Shown one piece after another: positions 1 to 7,904 of a stretch of 64,000 nucleotides of DNA. Position 1 is the first letter of the stretch. Every line of letters starts with the position of its first letter. Origin of the DNA: Draconibacterium aestuarii (lineage in GTDB: Bacteria; Bacteroidota; Bacteroidia; Bacteroidales; Prolixibacteraceae); the NCBI GenBank assembly GCA_026671195.1, contig JAPOHD010000012.1, positions 124,001-188,000 of the forward strand. Direction: 5' to 3'. Below the pieces are notes generated by a model. The model searched no databases. It was given only the letters and a program-made list of their open reading frames with translations, and was not told the DNA's origin. The position numbers and the translations under genes were made by a program.

Positions 1-675
1 CCTGACAACATTGCACGCAGGGTTTATGAATCAGAATTTGGATTTGAGAATGAAACCAGGGGGGTAGAGCTGTTGCGGGATGTGCTACGAAGTACACCAA
101 AGAAGGACGAACCCGGTTTGGCATTCAATTATGCTTCCGGACTTACACAAATGTTGGTGCTCTTGGCCGAGGCTGTGGAAGGAGACCGCTGGGCACAGAT
201 TTTCGATCGTCGTGTTTGGTCTAAAGTTGGTGCTGAAGGAGTATTACAAGTGCACCTAACACCTGACGGAATTGCAGCAGCGCACGGTTTAGTTTCAAGT
301 AACCTTAGAGATTTTGCCCGCTTTGGTATGCTTTACACACCAAGCTGGAATAAAATAGCTACTGAAAAAGTAGTTTCAGACGAGATACTTGATCGTATCT
401 ATGATGAAGTTAGAACGCATGATTTCATAATGGCAGGGTTCGATGGTCCTGTGTTTGCTGATCGCGTTGGGGTAGATGATTTCATAGCCAACAGTCGACA
501 GTGGGATCTTGTATGGCCCGATGGAGACTTGATGAAATTTGGATTGATGGGACAGGGACTATACGTGTCACCATCGAAGGATTTGGTTATAGTTTACTTT
601 AATGTGAACAACGAAGACCTCTCTGCTCACCGCTTTGCACGTCCGATAGCAACTTCTGGTCTTTTCGATAAATAA
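1..675 (+). CDS. Serine hydrolase (beta-lactamase/class C fold), 3' part only
   Basis: The frame is open from base 1, so the 5' end lies outside the window; only about 224 C-terminal residues are seen. The sequence NYASGL resembles the second (Tyr) motif of class C beta-lactamase-related hydrolases. It is followed by the segment LRDFARFGMLYTPSWNKI, which matches MGRFGLLFTPTFKKI of the complete serine hydrolase at 10904-12313, so the two are paralogues. The SxxK nucleophile motif would lie upstream of the window. Such proteins are usually periplasmic or lipid-anchored esterases or peptidases; the substrate is unknown. It precedes the enoyl-CoA hydratase genes on the same strand, with a 120-bp gap. 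Confidence 0.8.
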   Translation, partial: PDNIARRVYESEFGFENETRGVELLRDVLRSTPKKDEPGLAFNYASGLTQMLVLLAEAVEGDRWAQIFDRRVWSKVGAEGVLQVHLTPDGIAAAHGLVSSNLRDFARFGMLYTPSWNKIATEKVVSDEILDRIYDEVRTHDFIMAGFDGPVFADRVGVDDFIANSRQWDLVWPDGDLMKFGLMGQGLYVSPSKDLVIVYFNVNNEDLSAHRFARPIATSGLFDK

Positions 676-795
676 GAGTAACAAAAATATGATTATTGAT
701 CCGGTAATTGGAGTGCAATTGTGAGTGGATAGCACCAGCCTCCGGGGAAGTAAATGGTTAAAGATTAAAGTTTTAAAAATATAGAAAGATATAAG

Positions 796-1572
796 ATGAA
801 AGAGTACAAGTATATGAAAACCGAGCGTAAAGGAAACGTTGGAATCGTAACCTTCAATCGCCCCGAGGCATTAAATGCGCTTAACGAGCAAGTGGAAACA
901 GAAGTTACCGATGCTTTAATGGAATTTGATGCTGATGACAGTATTGGTTGTATGATCCTTGCCGGTGGTGAAAAGGCGTTTTGTGCCGGAGCCGACCTAA
1001 AGTGGATCGCATCACAGGATTTTGAGAGTGCTTATCGTACCGACCTGGCAGCGTATATGGATAAAGTTGCAGAATTACGTAAGCCTGTTATTGCAGCGGT
1101 GAGAGGTTATGCTTTTGGAGGTGGCACCGAAATATCGTTAATGTGTGATGTGATTATTGCAGATACAACAGCGAAATTTGGCTTGACTGAAGTCACATTA
1201 GGTGTTATCCCCGGAGGAGGTGGGCCTGCCCGTTTGGCTGCTGCTGTTGGAAAAGCAAAAGCAATGTATTATGTATTGACAGGTAAACCTTTTAGTGCCG
1301 AAGAAGCTGAGCGAATAGGTATGATTACAAAGGTTGTGGAAGATGGTAAGCTGATGGATGAAGCACTTAAGGTTGCAACTACCATTGCCAACAATCCACG
1401 ATTAGCAGTTTTGGCCGGTAAGGAATCTGTAAATCAACAGGCAGAAACTCCTCTTATTTCTGCACTGAAAGTGGCACGTCGACTTTTCCACGGGCTGTTC
1501 AGTACATCTGATCAAAAAGAGGGGATGACAGCCTTTGCAGAAAAGCGTAAACCCAATTATCAGAAATATTAA
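796..1572 (+). CDS. Enoyl-CoA hydratase/isomerase family protein
   Basis: This is a 258-residue crotonase-fold enzyme of normal family length, cytoplasmic with no signal peptide. The oxyanion-hole motif AFCAGADLK is present. Both catalytic glutamates of classical enoyl-CoA hydratases appear conserved: E112 in GGGTEISLMCD and E132 in GLTEVTLGVIPGGGG. It would therefore hydrate a 2-enoyl-CoA, or act as a related isomerase, in acyl-CoA catabolism. A second homologue follows 98 bp downstream and a MaoC hydratase comes next, which suggests one catabolic operon. Codon 1 was chosen because it follows AGAAAGATATAAG; an internal Met at residue 7 is an alternative start. Confidence 0.92.
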   Translation: MKEYKYMKTERKGNVGIVTFNRPEALNALNEQVETEVTDALMEFDADDSIGCMILAGGEKAFCAGADLKWIASQDFESAYRTDLAAYMDKVAELRKPVIAAVRGYAFGGGTEISLMCDVIIADTTAKFGLTEVTLGVIPGGGGPARLAAAVGKAKAMYYVLTGKPFSAEEAERIGMITKVVEDGKLMDEALKVATTIANNPRLAVLAGKESVNQQAETPLISALKVARRLFHGLFSTSDQKEGMTAFAEKRKPNYQKY

Positions 1573-1670
1573 AATGGTTAACTGGGCCAGGGGCAGTTTT
1601 CAGAAAATCTATAATTAAAGAATAAGATAATCGATTGAATTATAAAGTTAAATAATAAAAAGAAAGAGAA

Positions 1671-2426
1671 ATGGAAAAAGTAATTGTTGAAAAAAAAGGT
1701 GGTATAATCTACGTAAAAATTAACCGCCCTGATGTTTTGAATGCCTGTGATGGCGATACCTATAATGCTATTGCTGATGCATGGGAAGAGCTTGAAAATG
1801 ATCCTAATTTAAGAGTAGGAATTGTAAGTGGAGAAGGTCGTGCATTTTGTGTTGGTACCGATGTTAAATGGGTGAAGTCGCCCGAGGCCGATGGATTTGT
1901 AGATCGTTTGTACCCACGCATGTTAAACCTGACCAAGCCCGTTATTGCCGCTGTTCATGGTCATTGCAATGGTGGCGGACTGGAACAGGCATTAGCCTGT
2001 GATATTAGAGTAAGTACTGAAGATGCCCACTTTGGCTCTGGTGAAGTTCGTCTTGGCTGGATACCGGGCGGTTATGGAACTCAACGTTTACCTCGTGTAA
2101 TTCCATTAGGTAGTGCACTTGAATTGTTGTACACCGGTGGCCGTGTCGATGCACAGGAAGCTTATCGTATTGGTCTGGTAAACCATGTGGTGCAAGCCGA
2201 TAAATTGATGGAAACCTGCGAAAAAATTGCCGGAGAGATTATTAAAAGTGCTCCGCTTGCAGTGCAGAAAATGAAGGCTGTGGTTATGCAGGGGCTTGAT
2301 ATGCCATTAACTCAGGCAGTGAGACTTGAAAAAGAGTATTTTGACTGGCTGATGCGAACCGAAGACTCCAAAGAAGGTGCCCTGGCTTTTGCTGAAAAAC
2401 GCGCTCCAAACTGGAAAGCTAAATAG
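1671..2426 (+). CDS. Enoyl-CoA hydratase/isomerase family protein, second copy
   Basis: This 251-residue crotonase-fold enzyme is paralogous to, but clearly diverged from, the preceding gene. Key motifs are AFCVGTDVKW (oxyanion hole; T replaces the usual A before D), GGGLEQALACD with E105, and GEVRLGWIPGG with E125, so both candidate catalytic glutamates are kept. The C-terminal GALAFAEKRAPNWK is the usual crotonase tail. A purine-rich AAAGAGAA sits just before the ATG. Two tandem hydratases may act at different chain lengths or on branched or aromatic acyl-CoAs; substrate choice cannot be read from the sequence. Confidence 0.91.
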   Translation: MEKVIVEKKGGIIYVKINRPDVLNACDGDTYNAIADAWEELENDPNLRVGIVSGEGRAFCVGTDVKWVKSPEADGFVDRLYPRMLNLTKPVIAAVHGHCNGGGLEQALACDIRVSTEDAHFGSGEVRLGWIPGGYGTQRLPRVIPLGSALELLYTGGRVDAQEAYRIGLVNHVVQADKLMETCEKIAGEIIKSAPLAVQKMKAVVMQGLDMPLTQAVRLEKEYFDWLMRTEDSKEGALAFAEKRAPNWKAK

Positions 2427-2492
2427 TACTGTTCCTTTCGATGTTAATCCCCAAAATAAAAACAAATAGTAATCTGAAAAATTAAAATTATT

Positions 2493-2948
2493 ATGAAAGA
2501 AGAAGCAAAATTTTACGAGGATTTTGAGATAGGTGAAACCAAAATGACACCAGCTAGGACGATCACTGAAACCGATATTGTGATGCATGCTATGCACTCA
2601 GGCGACTGGATGCCCCATCATACAGATGCAGAATGGTGTAAAGGTCAACCCTTTAAAAAGCCCATAATGCATGGTAACGGAACCTTTAGTATTAGTACTG
2701 GTCTTACTTTTCTGGGTGAAAAACTGAATCCACACGCAATGTCATACGGGTATAACAAAATTCGTTATCCGAACAATGTGTTCGCAGGTGATACAATTAA
2801 AGTTGAAACAAAGGTTATCAGCAAAGAAGAGCATCCCAAGCGTCCAACACATGGCTTGATTACGGAAGCGAAGACAACACTCAACCAAAAAGGTGAATGC
2901 GTGTGCTATGCCGAGCACATTCTTTTTGTGGAAAAGAGGAATCCTTAA
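2493..2948 (+). CDS. MaoC-like hot-dog dehydratase
   Basis: A 151-residue single hot-dog domain protein. The hydratase signature is visible as D38-x4-H43 in GDWMPHHTD, the catalytic Asp/His dyad of MaoC/R-specific enoyl-CoA hydratases, followed by IMHGNGTFSI. No signal peptide is seen, so it is cytoplasmic. It probably hydrates or dehydrates an acyl-CoA with stereochemistry opposite to the crotonase-fold enzymes upstream; that pairing is inference. It lies 66 bp after the second hydratase on the same strand and probably ends the acyl-CoA operon, since the next 300 bp contain no gene. Confidence 0.88.
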   Translation: MKEEAKFYEDFEIGETKMTPARTITETDIVMHAMHSGDWMPHHTDAEWCKGQPFKKPIMHGNGTFSISTGLTFLGEKLNPHAMSYGYNKIRYPNNVFAGDTIKVETKVISKEEHPKRPTHGLITEAKTTLNQKGECVCYAEHILFVEKRNP

Positions 2949-3248
2949 TTCTGCAGTACATATGCAGAGCATATGGATGCATTTGGTAATTACAAATAAA
3001 AATAAGTGTATTCCGAAAGGCGTCCAGCTCAAATGTGCAAAGCTCATTAAAGGTTTTGAGCAAAAATTGAAACAGCTTTAGAAAATTTTGCAGAACAGCC
3101 ATTTTCGGAGAATTCAATAAGATTTAATGAAAGGCCCTGTGAAATTTTCTAAGTTTTTTATTAAAACCTGGTGCTCGCGATGCTTCCAGCGATTAATTGC
3201 GACGCCCGAATTTGAATTAAAACAAACAACGAGAAAGGAGAAATAAAA
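2949..3248 (+). other. Intergenic spacer, no gene seen
   Basis: This 300-bp AT-rich gap lies between the MaoC-like gene and the MarC-family gene. Short open frames on both strands are low-complexity continuations of the flanking sequence and have no ribosome-binding site or recognisable motif. An AGAAAGGAG ribosome-binding site ends about 9 bp before the ATG at 3249. No convincing promoter box or terminator was identified. Confidence 0.5.
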
Positions 3249-3878
3249 ATGACAGTAAAATTTTTGGATGTATTTATGATTCTTTTTATAACCATGGGGC
3301 CGCTTAAACCTGCCATTGTGTACGTTACTTTAACAGCAAAGTCCGATGCCAGTTTTCGACGAAAAGTGGCTCTGCGAACTGTAATAACGGCAAGCATTGT
3401 AGCCATACTTTTTGTATTAGCCGGCGAATTTTTGCTCAGTGCCTTTCATGTATCAATTCCTGCATTAAAAATGGCCGGAGGTTTAATATTACTATTGTAT
3501 GCTCTGGAAATGATAATAGGCGGTGATAAGAAAGAAGACAACGGCATCGATTCCGGACCATCAACAAACATTTCGGTATACCCGCTGGCTTTGCCTTTAA
3601 TGGCAACACCCCAGGGGCTTGTAGCGGTTACAACTTTTGCCGCGGCCGACCCAAATACCAGTGACATGCTAATGGTTGTTGGAACAATATTGGGCTTAAT
3701 GGCCTTCAACTTCGTTTTTTTGCTGGGTGCCCATAAAATCCTGAAATTAATAGGCCCTGCAGCGTTAAAAGTGGTGTCTGTTGTTGTGGGTTTGCTACTT
3801 GCCGCATTGGCAATTCAGTTAGTGATTTGGGGGCTGACGGATCTTGGTGTTATAGAGGAATTTGTTGCCGCGGGATAA
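3249..3878 (+). CDS. MarC family integral membrane protein
   Basis: A 209-residue, very hydrophobic protein with about six membrane segments, the usual length and topology of the MarC/UPF0056 family. The first segment reads FMILFITMGPLKPAIVYVTLT, matching the family's N-terminal helix with conserved Pro residues. A second half-repeat begins near residue 115 with PLALPLMATPQGL, also typical. It is an inner-membrane protein of unresolved function; despite the name, a role in multidrug resistance is not established for the family. A strong AGAAAGGAG ribosome-binding site supports the start. It is probably a single-gene unit. Confidence 0.85.
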   Translation: MTVKFLDVFMILFITMGPLKPAIVYVTLTAKSDASFRRKVALRTVITASIVAILFVLAGEFLLSAFHVSIPALKMAGGLILLLYALEMIIGGDKKEDNGIDSGPSTNISVYPLALPLMATPQGLVAVTTFAAADPNTSDMLMVVGTILGLMAFNFVFLLGAHKILKLIGPAALKVVSVVVGLLLAALAIQLVIWGLTDLGVIEEFVAAG

Positions 3879-3927
3879 CATTTTATCAAATCGTGGGAAG
3901 ATTATAAAACGCATTGTACAGGAATAG

Positions 3928-3995
3928 TGGAAAACATGGTTTGAGGACTTTCATAGTTGTATGCGTGGAACGACGAAAGTCTTCCCCGTTTTCCA
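3928..3995. repeat. Long interrupted inverted repeat
   Basis: The outer arms TGGAAAAC (3928-3935) and GTTTTCCA (3988-3995) pair perfectly. The inner arms GACTTTC (3946-3952) and GAAAGTC (3975-3981) also pair, around a 22-nt loop. The two helices are separated by an asymmetric internal bulge. It could be the marC transcript terminator, a structured leader, or a relic of a small mobile element. No T-run follows directly, so a simple intrinsic terminator is doubtful. Confidence 0.45.
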
Positions 3996-4054
3996 ATAAT
4001 TCTTGCCGAACGTTCTGGTTTTTTGCTAAAAAACACCGCAAGAAACATACATTA

Positions 4055-4089
4055 AACAATAGGTTAAACATATGGAACAATAGATTAAA
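4055..4089 (+). promoter_or_regulatory. Direct-repeat operator pair upstream of the araC-type gene
   Basis: Two near-identical 14-mers lie exactly 21 bp apart, two helical turns: AACAATAGGTTAAA at 4055-4068 and AACAATAGATTAAA at 4076-4089. Paired direct sites with this spacing are typical of AraC-family activators. The downstream copy starts 35 bp before the TACATTTG box at 4111. The same motif pair recurs at 4735-4769, on the other side of the gene. Confidence 0.6.
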
Positions 4090-4110
4090 TGCCTTCTATA
4101 TAGCCTCTTG

Positions 4111-4118
4111 TACATTTG
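4111..4118 (+). promoter_or_regulatory. Bacteroidota-type -7 promoter box
   Basis: TACATTTG matches the Bacteroidota -7 consensus TAnnTTTG exactly and lies 43 bp before the ATG at 4161. No clear -33 TTTG is visible at the expected distance; the operator repeat 4076-4089 occupies that place instead, which fits an activator-dependent promoter. Confidence 0.5.
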
Positions 4119-4160
4119 TATAACACTAATCGATAATAAGAACCTAACAAAAACAGCGAA

Positions 4161-4742
4161 ATGATAATTCTTAAAAATATGCTGTTTAAGCCGGCTAACT
4201 TTTACATGGTTTTATACAATGTAAAAACGGATTTTGCTACTTGTTTCGAAGTATTACAGATACAATTAAATGAATCCTTCAATAAATTATTTGTTCATAT
4301 TGATTGGCAATTGATCATTCATAAGCAAGTTCGTATTAATAGTCAGGATCAAAAGAATTTAAAGTATCGGAGTAGTAAAAGGGCAAACGAAATTCGTTCA
4401 GAAAAGTATAATGAAGAATTTGTTAAGCTAATACGTAAGGCCATTATTGAAAATATGAAAGTAGAAGGATTTGGCGTTCGTATGTTGTGTAAAAAGGTAG
4501 GCATTAGCCGAACTCAGTTACACATCAAATTAAAATCATTCACCAATCGATCAACTTCTCATTATATAAGGTTCGTTCGCATTAAAAAAGCCTGTCAGCT
4601 TTTGCGTGAAACCTATCTAAATATCACTCAGGTTGCATCGGAAATAGGAATTGACAGTCTTCCCTATTTCTCTCGAATTTTTAGAGCCGAAGTTGGTTTA
4701 AGTCCGCAGGAATATCGCAAGATATACAGATTGGAACAATAG
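4161..4742 (+). CDS. Small AraC-family transcriptional regulator
   Basis: A 193-residue protein whose C-terminal ~105 residues form an AraC double helix-turn-helix: VRMLCKKVGISRTQLHIKLKSFT (first helix pair), then ITQVASEIGIDSLPYFSRIFRAEVGLSPQEYRK. The wording resembles the DNA-binding ends of hybrid two-component sensors more than sugar-sensing AraC proteins. The N-terminal ~75 residues are short and match no sensor domain I recognise. It is flanked on both sides by paired direct repeats, so it probably activates itself and the large downstream operon. The stop codon lies inside the third repeat copy. No strong ribosome-binding site precedes the ATG, so the exact start is uncertain. Confidence 0.82.
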   Translation: MIILKNMLFKPANFYMVLYNVKTDFATCFEVLQIQLNESFNKLFVHIDWQLIIHKQVRINSQDQKNLKYRSSKRANEIRSEKYNEEFVKLIRKAIIENMKVEGFGVRMLCKKVGISRTQLHIKLKSFTNRSTSHYIRFVRIKKACQLLRETYLNITQVASEIGIDSLPYFSRIFRAEVGLSPQEYRKIYRLEQ

Positions 4743-4769
4743 GTTAAATGTTGGGAACAATAAGTAAAC
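4735..4769 (+). promoter_or_regulatory. Second direct-repeat operator pair, upstream of the amidohydrolase operon
   Basis: AACAATAGGTTAAA at 4735-4748 and the weaker AACAATAAGTAAAC at 4756-4769 are again 21 bp apart. The second copy starts 34 bp before GAAATTTG (4790-4797), a one-mismatch match to the -7 consensus TAnnTTTG. This nearly copies the geometry at 4055-4118. It would drive the operon starting at 5024 with a leader of about 220 nt. The first copy overlaps the stop codon of the regulator gene. Confidence 0.55.
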
Positions 4770-5023
4770 TCCTAAAATAATATAATTCAGAAATTTGGAC
4801 AATAGAAGACAAAGAACTAAGTAAATTTTGAACGGTTGGAAACAGATTACAAAACCATAAAAACATTTTTTACATCTAGGATTTTATAAAAAAAGGTTGT
4901 AACTTTTTTAACATATTGAAATTGTATCCTATTTGTTTAGTGAACATATGACCGAACATTCATATTCTACTTAGTCAATATGAAAATTATATAGTTAATA
5001 AATAAATTAATAATAACCCAAAA

Positions 5024-6493
5024 ATGAAAAAAACAGCAAACTTCTTTTTAACAGCAATTGTGCTGGTAGCATTGAGTTTTACAGCTTATTCGCAAGATGA
5101 AGAAACGGTAACACTAATTACCAACGTTAATATTTTCGATGGTGAAAACGAGAAATTACTGGAAGGCTATGATGTTCTTGTCGTTAAAAACTTGATTAAA
5201 AAAATCGATAAGGATATCAAAATTGCGAGTTCATATGAAATTGATGTAAAAACCGGTGGCTTAAAAGTGATGCCGGGTGCACATGCCAATGACCTTTCAG
5301 TATCCGGAGATCAGACTGTAATGGTGTACGAACCTAAAAAAGATGTTAAAAAAGAAGTAACGGTAAAAGTTATTGATGGAGGAGGCCGGACTTTAATTCC
5401 AGGCTTAATCGATGCCCACTGGCATACAACCTATGCATCAACGCCGGCCCAAATTCTTTTACTGAACCAGGGTGATATGCCCGAAGTGGCCATTCTGAGT
5501 ATGACGGCCGCCGAAGAAACACTGTTACGCGGATTTACCACGGTTAGAGATATGGGAGGTAATCCATTCGCAATTAAAAAACTTATTGATTCGGGGAAAT
5601 ATCCGGGGCATCGTATTGTACCTGCCGGCCCATTTATGAGCCCTACTGCCGGTCATGCCGATCATTATGATGTTCCAACAGAAACACCCAGAGACAAACG
5701 TTTCCTCAACTATTGGGAACGAAATATGATGTCAATGACTTCTGACGGAGTTGCTGAAGTTCAGCTACGCGCCCGCGATATTTTAAAATACGGTGCTTCT
5801 CAAATTAAGATATGTACCGGTGGTGGAGTATCTTCATTATATGACCCTCTGGATGTTAGTGAATACTCGATTGCCGAGGTAAAAGCTGCTGTGGAAGAAG
5901 CCACAAACTACAATACTTATGTGGCCTCACACGTAATGACAGATAAAGGGGTTCGCACCTCGGTAGAAGCCGGAGTGATGTCTATTGAGCATGGTTTTTT
6001 TGCTACAAAAGAAACCTTGGAATTAATGAAAGAAAAAGATGCCTGGTTAAGTCCTCAACCCATGAAAGAAGAAGATATGGTATGGGCTAACCCAATAAGT
6101 GCTGCCAAATACAAACAAGTAACCGATGCTGTAGCGGCACTGTACCCAATGGCAAAAGAAGTGGGTGTTAACCTTGCTTTTGGAACCGACCAACTCATGG
6201 ATGCCTCAAAAGCACATCAACAGAGCGATTATTTGGTAAGACTGGGAGAATGGTTTACACCCTATGAGGCCTTAAAAATAGCAACCTCTGAAAATGCTCG
6301 CTTACTACAGTTATCAGGCCCCAGACTTCCATATCAGGAAGGGCCACTAGGAGTAGTTAAAGAAGGTGCTTATGCCGATTTAATCATTGTAGATGGCAAT
6401 CCTCTTAAAAACCTGGAATTGGTAGGAGATCCGGGTAAAAACTTCGTGCTGATTATGAAAGACGGGAAGGTTTACAAAAACACCTTAGAATAA
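5024..6493 (+). CDS. Secreted amidohydrolase (imidazolonepropionase-like), tandem copy 1
   Basis: A 489-residue protein with signal peptide MKKTANFFLTAIVLVALSFT ending AYSQ, so it is periplasmic or exported. Metal-dependent amidohydrolase motifs appear in order: H132-W-H134 in DAHWHTT, the IKICTGGG lysine region, a His in ASHVMTD, a His in SIEHGFF, and the Asp in FGTDQ. These fit a mono- or binuclear zinc hydrolase of the COG1228/Xaa-Pro dipeptidase-like group. Compared with copy 2 it carries an extra ~42-residue stretch (around residues 80-120) before the HxH strand. It is closest in wording to copy 4. The bond cut is probably an amide, lactam or ester; the substrate is unknown. Confidence 0.88.
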   Translation: MKKTANFFLTAIVLVALSFTAYSQDEETVTLITNVNIFDGENEKLLEGYDVLVVKNLIKKIDKDIKIASSYEIDVKTGGLKVMPGAHANDLSVSGDQTVMVYEPKKDVKKEVTVKVIDGGGRTLIPGLIDAHWHTTYASTPAQILLLNQGDMPEVAILSMTAAEETLLRGFTTVRDMGGNPFAIKKLIDSGKYPGHRIVPAGPFMSPTAGHADHYDVPTETPRDKRFLNYWERNMMSMTSDGVAEVQLRARDILKYGASQIKICTGGGVSSLYDPLDVSEYSIAEVKAAVEEATNYNTYVASHVMTDKGVRTSVEAGVMSIEHGFFATKETLELMKEKDAWLSPQPMKEEDMVWANPISAAKYKQVTDAVAALYPMAKEVGVNLAFGTDQLMDASKAHQQSDYLVRLGEWFTPYEALKIATSENARLLQLSGPRLPYQEGPLGVVKEGAYADLIIVDGNPLKNLELVGDPGKNFVLIMKDGKVYKNTLE

Positions 6494-6540
6494 CTGGTTT
6501 AAGAATACATCAGTATGTAATAGATTATTAATAGCTAACA

Positions 6541-7881
6541 ATGAAAAAAGCAGCAAATTTAATTTTTGTCACAATCATGCTGGTAGCGGTGACTTTAATA
6601 GCTCATGCGCAAGATGAGAAAGTTACCTTAATTACCAATGCCAAAATTTTCGATGGAACGAATAAGTTGGTCGAAGGAAAAGATGTTCTCATTCGGGGTA
6701 ACAAGATCGTGCAGATTGCATCGGGAATCATGATTACTCAAGACGAGAATTCCACAATTATCGATGCCGCAGGCAAAACGCTGATGCCCGGGCTTACCGA
6801 TGCGCATTGGCATACAATGCATGCCCATATTGCAAGTATGCAAATCCTTGTGAATGACATTGGCTATCTGACACTGGTGGGGGCAGAAGCCGCCGAAGCA
6901 ACGCTGATGCGGGGTTTTACAACTGTTCGGGATGTTGGAGGTCCGGTTTTTGGAATCAAGAAGATGATTGACGAGGGAAGATGTGTGGGGCCAAGAATTT
7001 ATGCTTCAGGTGCTTATATAACACAGACCTCCGGCCATGGTGATTTCCGCTTTCCAACCGTGATGACAAGAAAAGACGGAAGAGAACTTCTCGATCAGGA
7101 AATCATGGGCTGGACACTCATTGCAGATGGTGTTCCCCAGGTGCAGAGGCGGGTGCGTGAGAATTTAATGAGAGGCGCCACTCAGATCAAGGTTATGGCA
7201 GGTGGAGGTGTGGCTTCACTTAGTGACCCTCTGGATGTAAGGCAATATACGCTGGGTGAAATGAAGGCTGCAGTGGAAACGGCAGCTACCTGGAATACCT
7301 ATGTGTGCGTGCATGCCTATTCAGATGTCGCGGTCCGTGGAGCCTTGGATGCAGGAGTGCAATGTATTGAGCACGGACAGATGATAACTGAAGAGACAGC
7401 AAAACTGATCAAGGAAAAAGACGCATGGCTTTGCCTGCAACCCTTGCTGAATGATGAAGACAGAATTCCATTTCCGGAAGGATCTTTCGAACAACAGAAA
7501 TTCTTAACAATGACTGAAGGCACCGAGAAAGCCTACAGTTTGGCCAAAAAGTATGATCTGAAGGTCGCCTTTGGCACTGATTTGCAAAATGGTGCGGCGA
7601 TTGCGGCCAAACAGGGGAAGTCGATGGCAAAACTCACAAGGTGGTATGAGCCATGGGAGATTTTGAAAATGGCAACCAGTACCAATTACGAGCTCTTCAA
7701 GATGTGTGGACCCAGAGATCCATATCCCGGTGAGAATGGCGTGATCAAGGAGGGTGCTTTGGCAGATTTGCTCCTGGTCGACGGCAATCCGCTCGAGAAC
7801 TTAGATTTAGTAGCCGATCCGGAAAAGAACTTTGTGGTAATCATGAAGGACGGTAAGATATATAAGAATACACTGAAATAA
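6541..7881 (+). CDS. Secreted amidohydrolase, tandem copy 2 (short form)
   Basis: A 446-residue paralogue with signal peptide MKKAANLIFVTIMLVAVTLI ending AHAQ. Metal ligands are present: H89-W-H91, the lysine region IKVMAGGG, His in CVHAYSD, His in CIEHGQM, and Asp in FGTDL. It lacks the ~42-residue insertion found in the other three copies. Its core resembles copy 3 (for example GGGVASLSDPLDVRQY), and its last ~70 bp and the 24-bp spacer are nearly identical to those of copy 3. Parts of the central region look richer in GC than the neighbouring copies, which may point to a separate origin or a recombined core. Confidence 0.87.
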   Translation: MKKAANLIFVTIMLVAVTLIAHAQDEKVTLITNAKIFDGTNKLVEGKDVLIRGNKIVQIASGIMITQDENSTIIDAAGKTLMPGLTDAHWHTMHAHIASMQILVNDIGYLTLVGAEAAEATLMRGFTTVRDVGGPVFGIKKMIDEGRCVGPRIYASGAYITQTSGHGDFRFPTVMTRKDGRELLDQEIMGWTLIADGVPQVQRRVRENLMRGATQIKVMAGGGVASLSDPLDVRQYTLGEMKAAVETAATWNTYVCVHAYSDVAVRGALDAGVQCIEHGQMITEETAKLIKEKDAWLCLQPLLNDEDRIPFPEGSFEQQKFLTMTEGTEKAYSLAKKYDLKVAFGTDLQNGAAIAAKQGKSMAKLTRWYEPWEILKMATSTNYELFKMCGPRDPYPGENGVIKEGALADLLLVDGNPLENLDLVADPEKNFVVIMKDGKIYKNTLK

Positions 7882-7904
7882 TCGAATTAATAAATCAAAA
7901 TGTT

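Noticed and set aside
4798-4811. Fifth operator copy (GACAATAGAAGACA) 42 bp after copy four
   Set aside because: The spacing is a multiple of 21, but only the first half of the motif matches and it overlaps the expected transcription start, so it is left out of the operator call.
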